64,000 nt of DNA, from positions 105,985 through 169,984 of the forward strand of contig JAFZFP010000016.1 in assembly GCA_017555905.1 (NCBI GenBank). The letters run 5' to 3'. Origin of the DNA: Alistipes sp. GTDB taxonomy: Bacteria > Bacteroidota > Bacteroidia > Bacteroidales > Rikenellaceae. The notes beneath the pieces are model-generated. The model worked only from the letters and a program-made list of their open reading frames with translations. It had not been told where the DNA came from and ran no database searches. The translations under genes were made by a program, and so were the position numbers. This document shows, piece after piece, positions 46,516 to 54,969 of the stretch; position 1 is the stretch's first letter; each line of letters opens with the position of its first letter.

Positions 46516-48258
46516 ATGAAAAAGATTCTTTTTGCTTTATTTGCTATCCTCGGCTTTACGGCTTGCGACACCAACGAGCCTGCTATCGAGGAGAAGTTGA
46601 ACCTATCGGCCGATAAGAGCGAGATTATCGCCAATGGCGAGGATATCGTGACATTCACCGTAAAGGGTATGGATGGCGCTGTATTGGAGGATGCTACAAT
46701 CCACTTTGCCGACACCAACGAGGCTTTGGAGGGTATGACCTTCAAGACAAAGTATGCTGGCGAATACTCTTTCTACGCTAAGCGTGGCACAGCAAAGTCG
46801 GAGACTTATACCGTTGTTGCCAAGGAGGTAAATGACAACCCTGATGGTCCTGATGGCCCTGATGGTCCTGATGGTCCTGATGGTCCTGATGGTCCTGATG
46901 GTCCAAACCCTACTCCCGACACACTAACCCTAAGCGTAGACAAGCAGACTATCACAGCAGATGGTGTGGCAGTGGCTACATTCTCAACAGCGCTCAATGG
47001 TGAGGCTGTGGAGGCTACAATCTATAACGCACACGACGACAGCGCATTACAGGGCAACACCTTCTCGACAACCGAGGCTGGCACATACACCTTCTACGCT
47101 AAGTACAACGATCTCGTATCGGAGAGCGTGAGCGTAACGGCAGAGGCTGTCGTAGTAGAGGAGGAGAAGCCTATCACCATCGAGGCTTCGGCATACTCGC
47201 TCAAGGCAAATGGCGTAGACACCATCTCGCTCTTGGTTATCCAGGATGGTGCCAACGTGACAAGCAAGGCGACTATCTATGTGAATGGTGGCGCTATGAA
47301 CGGCAACAAGTTCTCGACAACAACCCCTGGCACATACACTATCTACGCCACTAAGGGTAGTGTGAAGTCGAACGAAATCAGCATCGAGGCCGAGGCCGTA
47401 GAGACTGGCACAACCATCGTCTTTGCCGAGGGCGTAACACTCACATCGGGTTGGTACGACGTGAACAAGAAGGGTCAGGGCGACAATGGCGATATCAATA
47501 TGTGCTGGGCAGCAGCATCAGCAAATATGATTCAGTGGTTCCAGGACCGCTACGTAGCAGCAGGCAACACCCTCCCAGCATCAGCGGTGTCGGGCCCAGG
47601 CACCAAGACTTACAGCAACTTCGGCCCATACGAGTTGGCACTTATGGAGGTTTATCACTCGGAGTGGAACAACAACAAGGGTGGTCACCCAGAGGAGGCT
47701 ATTCCTTGGTACTTCGAGGGTAAGCTCTATGGCGGTGAGTACGCTTCAGCAGGCTCTCAGGCAACCCCTTTGACCGAGGGTGGCTACTGGAAGAGCATAT
47801 GGAGCAGTGTCGAGCCACACATCTACCGTGGTTACAAGCACGACCTCTTCTCAAGCCAGTACCCAGAGATGTACACCTACTGCTATAACAACTACTACCT
47901 CTGGGGCAATGGCTCATCGTTGGAGGGCAAGCAGCGTTTGGCATACTTCTCTAACCTCGTAGTTGAGTCATTCGAGCGCGGTATGGCAAGTTTGACCATC
48001 GCTCTTAGCGAGAACATCGCATCGTTGCACCACTCGGTGACAATCTGGGGCTACGAAATCGACAAGGCTACAGGCCTGCTCACCCGTTTGTGGATTACCG
48101 ACTCCGACGACCTCACAAGCGAGCCTAAGCAGCAGCTTCTCAACGAGTATAAGGTGAGCATCGGTGAGGGTAAGTCTCACATCAAGCTTTCTGGCAACAC
48201 CCGCTACGGCAACGCCTGGATAGTATCGCTCCACCCATTCTCTGGCTACCAGAAGTAG
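46516..48258 (+). CDS. Surface lipoprotein with Ig-like repeats and C-terminal IdeS/Mac-like (C66) cysteine protease domain
   Basis: 580 residues. Lipoprotein signal with Cys17 (FTACDTN). Three Ig-like (BIG-type) repeats at about 25-105, 135-210 and 218-295, each with a (S/A)xxANGxDxxxF pattern. Between the first two is a collagen-like linker of seven PDG units (109-129). The last 275 residues align by eye with the streptococcal IgG protease IdeS: SGWYDVNKK, Cys330 in NMCWAAASANMIQW, His506 in LHHSVTIWGYE, Asp529/Asp531 in WITDSDD. IdeS uses Cys94, His262, Asp284/286 in the same contexts. A surface cysteine protease acting on host immunoglobulin or similar is the likely role; the substrate is inference. 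Confidence 0.82.
   Translation: MKKILFALFAILGFTACDTNEPAIEEKLNLSADKSEIIANGEDIVTFTVKGMDGAVLEDATIHFADTNEALEGMTFKTKYAGEYSFYAKRGTAKSETYTVVAKEVNDNPDGPDGPDGPDGPDGPDGPDGPNPTPDTLTLSVDKQTITADGVAVATFSTALNGEAVEATIYNAHDDSALQGNTFSTTEAGTYTFYAKYNDLVSESVSVTAEAVVVEEEKPITIEASAYSLKANGVDTISLLVIQDGANVTSKATIYVNGGAMNGNKFSTTTPGTYTIYATKGSVKSNEISIEAEAVETGTTIVFAEGVTLTSGWYDVNKKGQGDNGDINMCWAAASANMIQWFQDRYVAAGNTLPASAVSGPGTKTYSNFGPYELALMEVYHSEWNNNKGGHPEEAIPWYFEGKLYGGEYASAGSQATPLTEGGYWKSIWSSVEPHIYRGYKHDLFSSQYPEMYTYCYNNYYLWGNGSSLEGKQRLAYFSNLVVESFERGMASLTIALSENIASLHHSVTIWGYEIDKATGLLTRLWITDSDDLTSEPKQQLLNEYKVSIGEGKSHIKLSGNTRYGNAWIVSLHPFSGYQK
46840..46902 (+). repeat. Tandem 9-bp repeat (7 units) encoding Pro-Asp-Gly
   Basis: Seven near-perfect copies of CCTGATGGT; each encodes PDG. 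Because the unit is a multiple of three, copy-number change by slippage would alter linker length without breaking the frame. Confidence 0.9.
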
Positions 48259-48279
48259 TAAGTGAGCAATTTAGGTTAA

Positions 48280-48326
48280 AGTGGGGGGGGTATCGGCCAT
48301 AAGGCGCGATACCCTCACTCTTTTTA
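48280..48326 (+). terminator. Intrinsic terminator after the IdeS-like gene
   Basis: GGGTATCG / CGATACCC stem, extended by AGTG/CACT arms, followed by CTTTTTAT. Includes a run of eight or nine G. Confidence 0.7.
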
Positions 48327-48337
48327 TGGGCAGGGCT

Positions 48338-48368
48338 TTTGTAGGTCCATTTATTTTGATTACTTTTG
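48338..48368 (+). promoter_or_regulatory. Promoter of uvrB, ending 4 bp before the start codon
   Basis: TTTG (48338-48341), 19-bp spacer, TACTTTTG (48361-48368). The ATG at 48373 falls where transcription should begin, implying a leaderless mRNA. No LexA-type box was recognised. Confidence 0.65.
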
Positions 48369-48372
48369 TGGT

Positions 48373-50514
48373 ATGGAGTTCAAGTTAGTGGCAGAGTATA
48401 AGCCTACGGGAGACCAGCCTGAGGCTATAGAGAAGATTGTGCAGTCGGTGAGCGAGGAGGGAGCCGAAGGTACAACCCTACTCGGTGTGACTGGCTCGGG
48501 AAAGACCTTTACCATAGCCAATGCCATAGCGAAAATCAACCGCCCAACACTCGTAATAAGCCACAACAAGACCCTCGCAGCACAACTCTATGGCGAGTTC
48601 AAGAACTTCTTTCCTGAGAACGCTGTGGAGTATTTCGTCTCCTACTACGACTACTTCCAGCCCGAGGCATACCTCCCCGCAACAGATACATACATCGAGA
48701 AGGACTTGGCCATAAATGCCGAGATTGAGCAGATGCGTCTCAAGACCGTGGCAACACTCCTGTCGGGACGCAAGGATGTTATCGTCGTAGCCAGCGTATC
48801 GTGCATCTACGGCTGTGGTAACCCCGAGAGTTTCCATAAATCGGCGATAAACCTCAGCGTGGGCGACCATATAGACCGAAACGTACTGCTCCACCAACTC
48901 GTGGATGCACTCTACACACGTGTAGAACACGAACTGCAACCCGCCACATTCCGCATTTTAGGCGACTCGATAGATATTATGGCGTCGTTTGGCGAGTATG
49001 GCGACCTCTGTTACCGCATCCTCTTCTTCGACAAGGAGATCGAGGGAATACAGGTCATCGACCCTAAGAGTGGCTTGGCACAGGAGTCGCTGTCGAATAT
49101 GACAATATACCCCTGCAACCTCTTCGTCACCACACGCGACCAGATAAACAAGGCAATGGAGCAGATTCGCACCGACCTCATCAAGCAGATAGCCTTCTTC
49201 GAGAAGGAGGGTCGCGAGGTCGAGGCACAGCGCATAAAGCAACGTGTGGAGTACGACCTCGAGATGATTGCCGAGTTGGGCTACTGCTCAGGCATCGAGA
49301 ACTACTCGCGATATCTCGATGGCCGCAATGCTGGAACACGCCCCTTCTGCCTCATAGACTACTTCCCCAAGGAGCTACTCGTGGTAATAGACGAGAGCCA
49401 CGTGACAGTACCACAGGTGCGAGGTATGTATGGTGGCGACAGGGCCCGCAAGGAGAACCTTGTGGAGTATGGCTTCCGACTCCCAGCGGCTATGGACAAC
49501 CGCCCACTGATATTCAACGAGTTCGAAACACTGACACCACAGACAGTATATATAAGTGCTACGCCTGCCGACTATGAGATAGCGCGTAGCCACGGTACCA
49601 TCGTGGAGCAACTTATACGACCTACGCATATCGTAGACCCTCCACTAATCCTACGCCCCTCGGAGAATCAGATAGATGATATGCTCGACAGCATAAACTA
49701 CGTCGTAGGCAAGGGAAATAAGGCCATAGTAACCACTATATCGAAGCGCTCGGCAGAGGAGCTTTCACGCTACCTCGACCGCATAGGCGTCAAGAATAGC
49801 TATATACACTCCGACATCGAGACCCTGAACCGCATCCAGATTTTGGAGGATTTGCGCGAGGGACGCATAGATGTCATCGTTGGTGTAAACCTATTGCGTG
49901 AGGGTATAGACCTACCAGAGGTAAACCTCGTGATTATCGTCGATGCCGACAAGGAGGGATTTTTACGCAATGTGCGCTCAATCACACAGATTACGGGCCG
50001 CGCAGCACGCCACGCCGAGGGAAAATCCCTACTCTATGGCGACAAGGTGACAGGCACGCTAAGAACATCTATTATGGAGAGCAACCGCCGACGTGCCAAG
50101 CAGGTGGCGTTCAACTTCGAGAACGACACACTGCCCAGAAGTGCCAAGAAGAGTGGCTCGGGCCAGAATAGCCTGCTCAGCGAGACTACCGAGGAGGGCG
50201 ACTATATGCTTAGGGCTATCGAAGAGTACTCACGCAGCAAGGTCGAAGAGGGCAAAAAGAGCCCTTCTGGCGAGGCTAAAGCAACAACCTACACATCTAC
50301 CCAAAACGAGGCGACAATGGCCAAGGAGAGCGAAACAAACTACACCGCAGAACCATCGGTGGAAGAACTCGACACAGCCATTGTGGAACAGATGATAGAG
50401 GAGGAGCGCAAGGCTATGGAGACGGCAGCAAAGGCGCTCGACTTTATGACAGCAGCGAAGCACCGCGACAGAATGCAAAAGTTGAGAAAGATAGCCGAAC
50501 GACTGAAAAAATAG
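48373..50514 (+). CDS. uvrB: Excinuclease ABC subunit UvrB
   Basis: 713 residues. Walker A GVTGSGKT (38-45), the damage-probing beta-hairpin region YYDYFQPEAYLPATD, the DESH box (VIDESHVTVPQ), helicase motif VI region ITQITGRAARHAEG, and a C-terminal UVR domain (TAAKHRDRMQKLRKIAERL). The start MEFKLVAEYKPTGDQP matches UvrB N-termini. Between the core and the UVR domain is an acidic, Lys-rich linker (about 590-655) longer than in E. coli. Works with UvrA and UvrC in nucleotide excision repair. Confidence 0.96.
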   Translation: MEFKLVAEYKPTGDQPEAIEKIVQSVSEEGAEGTTLLGVTGSGKTFTIANAIAKINRPTLVISHNKTLAAQLYGEFKNFFPENAVEYFVSYYDYFQPEAYLPATDTYIEKDLAINAEIEQMRLKTVATLLSGRKDVIVVASVSCIYGCGNPESFHKSAINLSVGDHIDRNVLLHQLVDALYTRVEHELQPATFRILGDSIDIMASFGEYGDLCYRILFFDKEIEGIQVIDPKSGLAQESLSNMTIYPCNLFVTTRDQINKAMEQIRTDLIKQIAFFEKEGREVEAQRIKQRVEYDLEMIAELGYCSGIENYSRYLDGRNAGTRPFCLIDYFPKELLVVIDESHVTVPQVRGMYGGDRARKENLVEYGFRLPAAMDNRPLIFNEFETLTPQTVYISATPADYEIARSHGTIVEQLIRPTHIVDPPLILRPSENQIDDMLDSINYVVGKGNKAIVTTISKRSAEELSRYLDRIGVKNSYIHSDIETLNRIQILEDLREGRIDVIVGVNLLREGIDLPEVNLVIIVDADKEGFLRNVRSITQITGRAARHAEGKSLLYGDKVTGTLRTSIMESNRRRAKQVAFNFENDTLPRSAKKSGSGQNSLLSETTEEGDYMLRAIEEYSRSKVEEGKKSPSGEAKATTYTSTQNEATMAKESETNYTAEPSVEELDTAIVEQMIEEERKAMETAAKALDFMTAAKHRDRMQKLRKIAERLKK

Positions 50515-50607
50515 GGGTACCGAATAGTGTGATATCACAAATCAATAGCAACGGAGTGCTAAAATAGCGAAAATCTTTCGACGAAGAGTAATTATAAAAA
50601 AGACAAT
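50515..50607. other. uvrB 3' flank with palindrome
   Basis: No gene. It contains the perfect 12-bp palindrome TGTGATATCACA (50528-50539), 14 bp after the uvrB stop. Confidence 0.5.
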
Positions 50608-50660
50608 ATTCCGCTACTACTGCAAAAAGGCAGAGTGGCGGAATATCTCATTATATATAA
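50608..50660. terminator. Bidirectional terminator between uvrB and the XRE regulator
   Basis: ATATTCCGC / GCGGAATAT (9 bp) with an inner CTGC/GCAG arm; the minus side is followed by TGTCTTTTTTATAA. The 100 bp between it and the XRE stop (50661-50764) hold no recognisable gene. Confidence 0.7.
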
Positions 50661-50764
50661 CCTATATTCTTAGTCGCAGTCTTGGAATAGATCCTCGACA
50701 CTACGACGGCAAAGGGGATAATCAATGCTTCTTGTAGGCCGAACTATTGGTAGCCCTTCGCAGA

Positions 50765-51217
50765 TTAACGCGACTGGGGCGTGTAACTCTCGAAGGATTT
50801 ATCGGTGTAGAGAACGATGATTCGCTCTACCTGTTTCGAGGGATTTGAGGTCACGGGAAAAATTGCATCTAAGATATTTTTTTGCTCTGCGATTGACTCC
50901 TGAGAATTGCATTTTTCTCTCTCCTCAAGAGGAGCAACGAAGAGAGATGGGGCAACCTCCTCAACACCATCCTCACGACAGGTGGGCGAGTGGGGCGCAG
51001 CACCTCCGTCACGGTAGAACTGATCGCTCTCCAAAAGCAACCAATCGGGATTAACCTCGGGAAAGGCTTGCAGGATTTTTACCATAAAATCCAAACTCGG
51101 CTTGTTACGATTCGACTTAATATGGGAGATAGCCGAAGCCTCCACACCGATTAATTTCGCAAGCGACGAGGCGTTGTGACCCGTCATTGTACACAAATAT
51201 TCGAGTTTATCCTTCAT
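50765..51217 (-). CDS. XRE-family helix-turn-helix regulator
   Basis: 150 residues. N-terminal HTH_3 domain (about 5-62) with the recognition region SSLAKLIGVEASAISHIKSN, followed by NPDWLLLES, a motif common in Bacteroidota phage- or chromosome-encoded Cro/CI-like regulators. The rest is a low-complexity linker and a short C-terminal segment (ERIIVLYTDKSFESY). No peptidase dyad of LexA/CI type. It is divergent from a 650-bp AT-rich non-coding region. Regulon unknown. Confidence 0.82.
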   Translation of the reverse strand: MKDKLEYLCTMTGHNASSLAKLIGVEASAISHIKSNRNKPSLDFMVKILQAFPEVNPDWLLLESDQFYRDGGAAPHSPTCREDGVEEVAPSLFVAPLEEREKCNSQESIAEQKNILDAIFPVTSNPSKQVERIIVLYTDKSFESYTPQSR

Positions 51218-51232
51218 TTTCTATATTTTTTA

Positions 51233-51264
51233 CAAAGATACAAACTTTATTTTTGTAAAACAAA
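51233..51264 (-). promoter_or_regulatory. Promoter of the XRE regulator
   Basis: Minus strand: TTTG (51261-51264), 20-bp spacer, TATCTTTG (51233-51240), leaving a leader of only about 10 nt. Confidence 0.65.
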
Positions 51265-51779
51265 TATTCGTGACAAAAGTAAAATGTTAATATCTGTTAA
51301 TAACCTTGACAAATGTAACTATCGCAATTATCGTAAAATCTATAAATTCAATATTACTATAATCTAATTTAGTTGATAATAGATTTGTCACGTATTTTCA
51401 AGCACTTACACATTTTTATATAATAACCAAGGGATATAAAGGGGTAATTATCAATTTTATACTCTTTTATCTAAATTCTATTTTATATAGATTTGCTAAC
51501 CGCTTGATATATAGGTGTGTAAAAATTAAAATCAAATAGTTTAATTCAATGATTTTATGTCAAAAATAGGGAATATTAGAGGATATTAAAAGTTTGACGA
51601 GTGTAACAATTAACAATTATTAACAGCGATGTTATTTGTTACCTTTGTAACTTTCAACAACTTGTTAGCGTTGTCAATAGTTTACATTTGTAATTACAAT
51701 TGTAAAGTCTTGAGATTTTTACAACCCTCACGCACGAGAAAGTTTGCGAAAATGTGCGAAAAGATATAGAGGTGATTAT
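51265..51779. other. AT-rich intergenic region with palindromic TTGTAA/TTACAA sites
   Basis: No gene was found on either strand. Composition is far more AT-rich than the flanking genes. It contains a plus-strand TACCTTTG (51639-51646) that could be a -7 box. It also has three abutting half-sites TTGTAA-TTACAA-TTGTAA (51688-51705), which form two overlapping 12-bp palindromes, plus many TTAACA/TGTTAA words. Possible roles are a control region for the XRE regulator or an untranslated RNA. A single TTATCAACA near 51855 is not enough to call a replication origin. Confidence 0.5.
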
Positions 51780-51830
51780 TATGTTAAATAATAAAGGGTA
51801 GCAGACTGTTAATAACAGCATACTACCCTA
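51780..51830 (-). terminator. Terminator of the HIT gene
   Basis: GGGTAG / CTACCC and inner CTGTTA / TAACAG stems (51797-51829), followed on the minus strand by TTTATTATTTAA. Confidence 0.55.
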
Positions 51831-51866
51831 ATTACTAATCACTTACAAAGTTATCAACAATCCCTA

Positions 51867-52250
51867 CTACTGGAGTGATTTAGCAATTTCTGAGAACTCT
51901 TCTGGAGTCAAACTAAGTTTCTCGCGCTTGAAATCTACGTCGTTTTCGGTGTTCATAGGCACCAAATGGATGTGCGCGTGGGGTACTTCGAGACCCAAAA
52001 CCACTGTTGCGACCTTAATACATCCTGTAGTTGCCTTGATTTTCTTCGCAATTGATTTAGCGAAGAGGATCATCTCCTGCAACTCCTCATCCTCCAAGTC
52101 GTAGAAATAGTCTACTTCGCGCTTTGGAATGACCAAAGTGTGGCCCTTAGCCAGAGGGGCGATGTCGAGAAAGGCAAAGAACTTGTCGTTCTCTGCAACC
52201 TTGTAGCAAGGTATCTCACCCGCTACAATTCGTGAAAAAATTGTTGCCAT
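51867..52250 (-). CDS. HIT-family nucleotide-binding hydrolase
   Basis: 127 residues, standard HINT size. Catalytic histidine triad HAHIH at 91-95 in VPHAHIHLVP, with the earlier FAFLDIAPLAKGHTLVIPK motif. Hydrolyses nucleotide phosphoramidates or dinucleotides. Probably single-gene; the 370 bp upstream are discussed separately. Confidence 0.92.
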   Translation of the reverse strand: MATIFSRIVAGEIPCYKVAENDKFFAFLDIAPLAKGHTLVIPKREVDYFYDLEDEELQEMILFAKSIAKKIKATTGCIKVATVVLGLEVPHAHIHLVPMNTENDVDFKREKLSLTPEEFSEIAKSLQ

Positions 52251-52621
52251 ATACTCTATTAGAATTTAGTAAAAAATTGTCTCTTTTTCTTCTTTCCTTA
52301 ACTACCCTATCTTAGGGTCTGTTCTGCACACTTTATTCCCCATCACTCTGCGGCACTTGCAACGTAGGCGCAACCGCACTACCCTCTTTGGATAACTGCA
52401 TTGGCTCTAACGGCTCTTCTGCATCAGGATTCAGCTCTGCCCACCTTAACTCTGAAATGGAGCGAAACCGAGACAACGACGGCCACACGTTCTATGCTCC
52501 TTTAGTAGTACTACCCTACAAACCTTAGCACTCAACCTTATCATAAAAAGCGATATTCCTCTTATTTGGTCTGCGAAGATATTTGCCGTAGGTGCGATAG
52601 AATTTTTGCCGTCCACCGTGG
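52251..52621. other. Intergenic region between HIT and relA/spoT
   Basis: No clear gene. The minus strand has a 51-codon frame starting with GTG (52333-52488) whose upstream AAAGGAG could be a ribosome site, but see the separate entry. Nothing else, including no RNase P or tmRNA signature, was recognised. Confidence 0.4.
52333..52488 (-). CDS. Possible small ORF (51 codons, GTG start), doubtful
   Basis: The frame encodes VWPSLSRFRSISELRWAELN and then an acidic, Pro-rich tail ending QVPQSDGE. An AAAGGAG sits 8 bp before the GTG. Its codon choice differs from neighbours. It has no family likeness and could be a chance frame or a gene remnant. Confidence 0.2.
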   Translation of the reverse strand: MWPSLSRFRSISELRWAELNPDAEEPLEPMQLSKEGSAVAPTLQVPQSDGE

Positions 52622-54865
52622 CTAAGTGTTAAGCAGGCGCTTGACACTATCAATACCGCGAATCTTACGTATATTGTCGAAGAGCGAGTTCAGGCTCTCG
52701 ATATCCTGAACGTAGATACTTATCGTACCCTCGAAGACTCCGTCGTGGGACTGCACACTGATAGCGCGCATATTAATACTAAAATCGGCCGTGATAACCT
52801 TCGTCAGGTCGAGGATAATTCCCGAACGGTCGATACCACGAATCTCAACAGTGGCAAGGTACGAGAGGGCCTTATGTTGAGACCACTTAATCTCCTCCTT
52901 GACGATGTTATTGCCAAACTGCGAAGCGAGGCGAATTACCCTATCGCAGGTAGATTTATGTACCTCGATAGCACCCGTCTCTGGGTTGCGGTAGCCCACG
53001 ACCTTATCGCCAGGGATAGGCTCACAACACTCGGCAATGACGAAGTCGGGCTCGCCATCCTCCTTATCATCGCTGAGGATGGTGTCGTCGAGCGATGTTC
53101 CGTCGTCCTCCAAATCGACCTCCTCAGGCTCGTTATCGCCATCGGAGATGAAGAGTTTCCAGAACTTGAGTACCTTGCGTGAGGAGTTCTCCTTGAGCAA
53201 CTTTTCGAGGTTGTCGAGGCTGATGATGCCAGCACCAATCTTACTATAGAGTTCATCCTTATTGCTACACTCGTAGGCCGCCATAAGTTTGCGAATGACA
53301 CGGCCGTTAAGTGTCACGCCATACTTAGCCAACGACTCCTCAAGGTACTGCATACCGTACTCTATATTGTCGTTGCGCTCGCGCTTGAGGTAGTCCTGAA
53401 CAGATTGACGGGCCTTGCTCGTGGTAACGATACTAAGCCACTCTGTCTTGGGACGCGCCGACTCGGCAGTGATAACCTCCACCTGATCGCCACTATTGAG
53501 GCGTGCGGTGATAGGCATAATGCGGTGGTTTATCTTGGCTCCTATGGCGTGGTCGCCAATCTTGGTGTGTATGTCGTAGGCGAAGTCGAGGACCGTAGCA
53601 CCATAGGGCAGGGAGTGAGCCTCGCCCTTGGGGGTAAAGACCACGATATCGCTTTTGTATAGGCTCAGTTTGAAGTTATCCAGGAACTCCAAGGCACTCT
53701 CGGCAGGAGAGCTGAGGGCCTCACGTACCTTACGTAGCCACTTATCCAGACCATCCTCCTCCTGGGTAATAGAGGAGTGCTTATACTTCCAGTGGGCCGC
53801 GAAGCCTCGCTCGGCGATGTCGTCCATACGCTGTGTGCGCACTTGCACCTCGACCCATATACCGTCAGGGCCCATCACCGTAGAGTGGAGTGCCTCATAG
53901 CCATTCGACTTAGGGATACTCACCCAGTCACGCAGTCGTTGCGGGTGGGGCGTATAGATGTCGGTGACACAAGAGTATATCTGCCAGCACTGAGTCTTCT
54001 CCGAGGGGAAGGGCGTAGCCTTGAAGACGATACGGATGGCGAAGAGGTCATACACTTCCTCGAAGGGTATCTCCTTGCGACGCATCTTATTCCAGATGGA
54101 GTAGATGCTCTTAACCCTGGCCTTCATCTCGTACTCAAACTTATTGTCGTCCAAGACCTGACGTATGGGGGCCATAAAGCGATCGATATATTGTTGGCGC
54201 TGTGGCTCTGTCTCCTCGATCTTGCGTCGTATCTCCTCGTACTCGTCGGGGAAGCGGTACTTCATACAGAGATCCTCCATCTCGCTCTTAATGGCGTGGA
54301 GACCAAGGCGGTAGGCTAATGGCACGAAGAGGTAGATCGTCTCGCTGGTAATCTTTATCTGCTTGTTGTGGGGCATAGCGCCCAAAGTGCGCATATTGTG
54401 GAGCCTGTCGGCAATCTTGATGATGATGACACGCACGTCGTCCGAAAGGGTGAGCAACACCTTGCGGAAGTACTCCGCCTGCTCCGAACTCTCGGCATTG
54501 AAGACTCCCGCCATCTTGGTAAGGCCATCGACCATATAGGCGATCTTGGGGCCGAAGAGACGCTCAATATCCTCTACCGTATAGTCCGTATCCTCGACAA
54601 CATCGTGCAGGAGGGCCGCCACGACAGACTTCTTGCCGAGACCTATCTCCCTCACGGCGATAAGCGCAACCTCTATGGGATGGATGATATATGGCTCGCC
54701 AGAGCGACGACGAACGCCCTTGTGTGCCTCCTTAGCCAGGAAGAAGGCGCGCTTAATGAACTGCCAATCATCCTCCCTACGGCACACCTTAGCCTTGCGA
54801 CAAGCCTCAACAAGTTCTTGCCACTTCTGCTCAATGAGTATTTCATCCTGACGGCTATACTCCAT
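52622..54865 (-). CDS. Bifunctional (p)ppGpp synthetase/hydrolase, RelA/SpoT (Rel) type
   Basis: 747 residues from ATG 54865; ATG 54874 is equally possible. Order: HD hydrolase domain (LLHDVVEDTDYTV), synthetase domain (GYEALHSTVMGP, QVRTQRMDDIAERGFAAHW), TGS domain (VVFTPKGEAHSLPYGATVLD), a Cys/His region (IAECCEPIPGDKVVGY) and a C-terminal ACT domain. The HD pair is intact, so it both makes and degrades the alarmone, controlling the stringent response. Confidence 0.94.
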   Translation of the reverse strand: MEYSRQDEILIEQKWQELVEACRKAKVCRREDDWQFIKRAFFLAKEAHKGVRRRSGEPYIIHPIEVALIAVREIGLGKKSVVAALLHDVVEDTDYTVEDIERLFGPKIAYMVDGLTKMAGVFNAESSEQAEYFRKVLLTLSDDVRVIIIKIADRLHNMRTLGAMPHNKQIKITSETIYLFVPLAYRLGLHAIKSEMEDLCMKYRFPDEYEEIRRKIEETEPQRQQYIDRFMAPIRQVLDDNKFEYEMKARVKSIYSIWNKMRRKEIPFEEVYDLFAIRIVFKATPFPSEKTQCWQIYSCVTDIYTPHPQRLRDWVSIPKSNGYEALHSTVMGPDGIWVEVQVRTQRMDDIAERGFAAHWKYKHSSITQEEDGLDKWLRKVREALSSPAESALEFLDNFKLSLYKSDIVVFTPKGEAHSLPYGATVLDFAYDIHTKIGDHAIGAKINHRIMPITARLNSGDQVEVITAESARPKTEWLSIVTTSKARQSVQDYLKRERNDNIEYGMQYLEESLAKYGVTLNGRVIRKLMAAYECSNKDELYSKIGAGIISLDNLEKLLKENSSRKVLKFWKLFISDGDNEPEEVDLEDDGTSLDDTILSDDKEDGEPDFVIAECCEPIPGDKVVGYRNPETGAIEVHKSTCDRVIRLASQFGNNIVKEEIKWSQHKALSYLATVEIRGIDRSGIILDLTKVITADFSINMRAISVQSHDGVFEGTISIYVQDIESLNSLFDNIRKIRGIDSVKRLLNT

Positions 54866-54909
54866 AACCCACACGTTTTTCGTTTAATTTATTCAGCCTT
54901 AACTATATG

Positions 54910-54950
54910 CCAAAGGAGGGTACTCACTTATAGTACCCTCAACCCTTTGG
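54910..54950 (-). terminator. Hairpin between recA and relA/spoT
   Basis: CCAAAGG and GGGTACT arms pair with AGTACCC and CCTTTGG; the T run after it is poor, so it may act as an attenuator or RNA-stability element. Confidence 0.45.
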
Positions 54951-54969
54951 TTAGTATCCCTAACGCGTG

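Noticed and set aside
46840-46902. CRISPR-like repeat array
   Set aside because: The 9-bp units are contiguous, without spacers, and lie inside an open reading frame coding PDG.
51368-51866. Replication origin (oriC)
   Set aside because: AT-rich, but only one DnaA-box-like word (TTATCAACA) was found and neither dnaA nor dnaN is nearby.
52251-52621. RNase P RNA or tmRNA
   Set aside because: No conserved RNase P core (such as GAGGAAAGTCCG) and no tmRNA acceptor or tag sequence on either strand.
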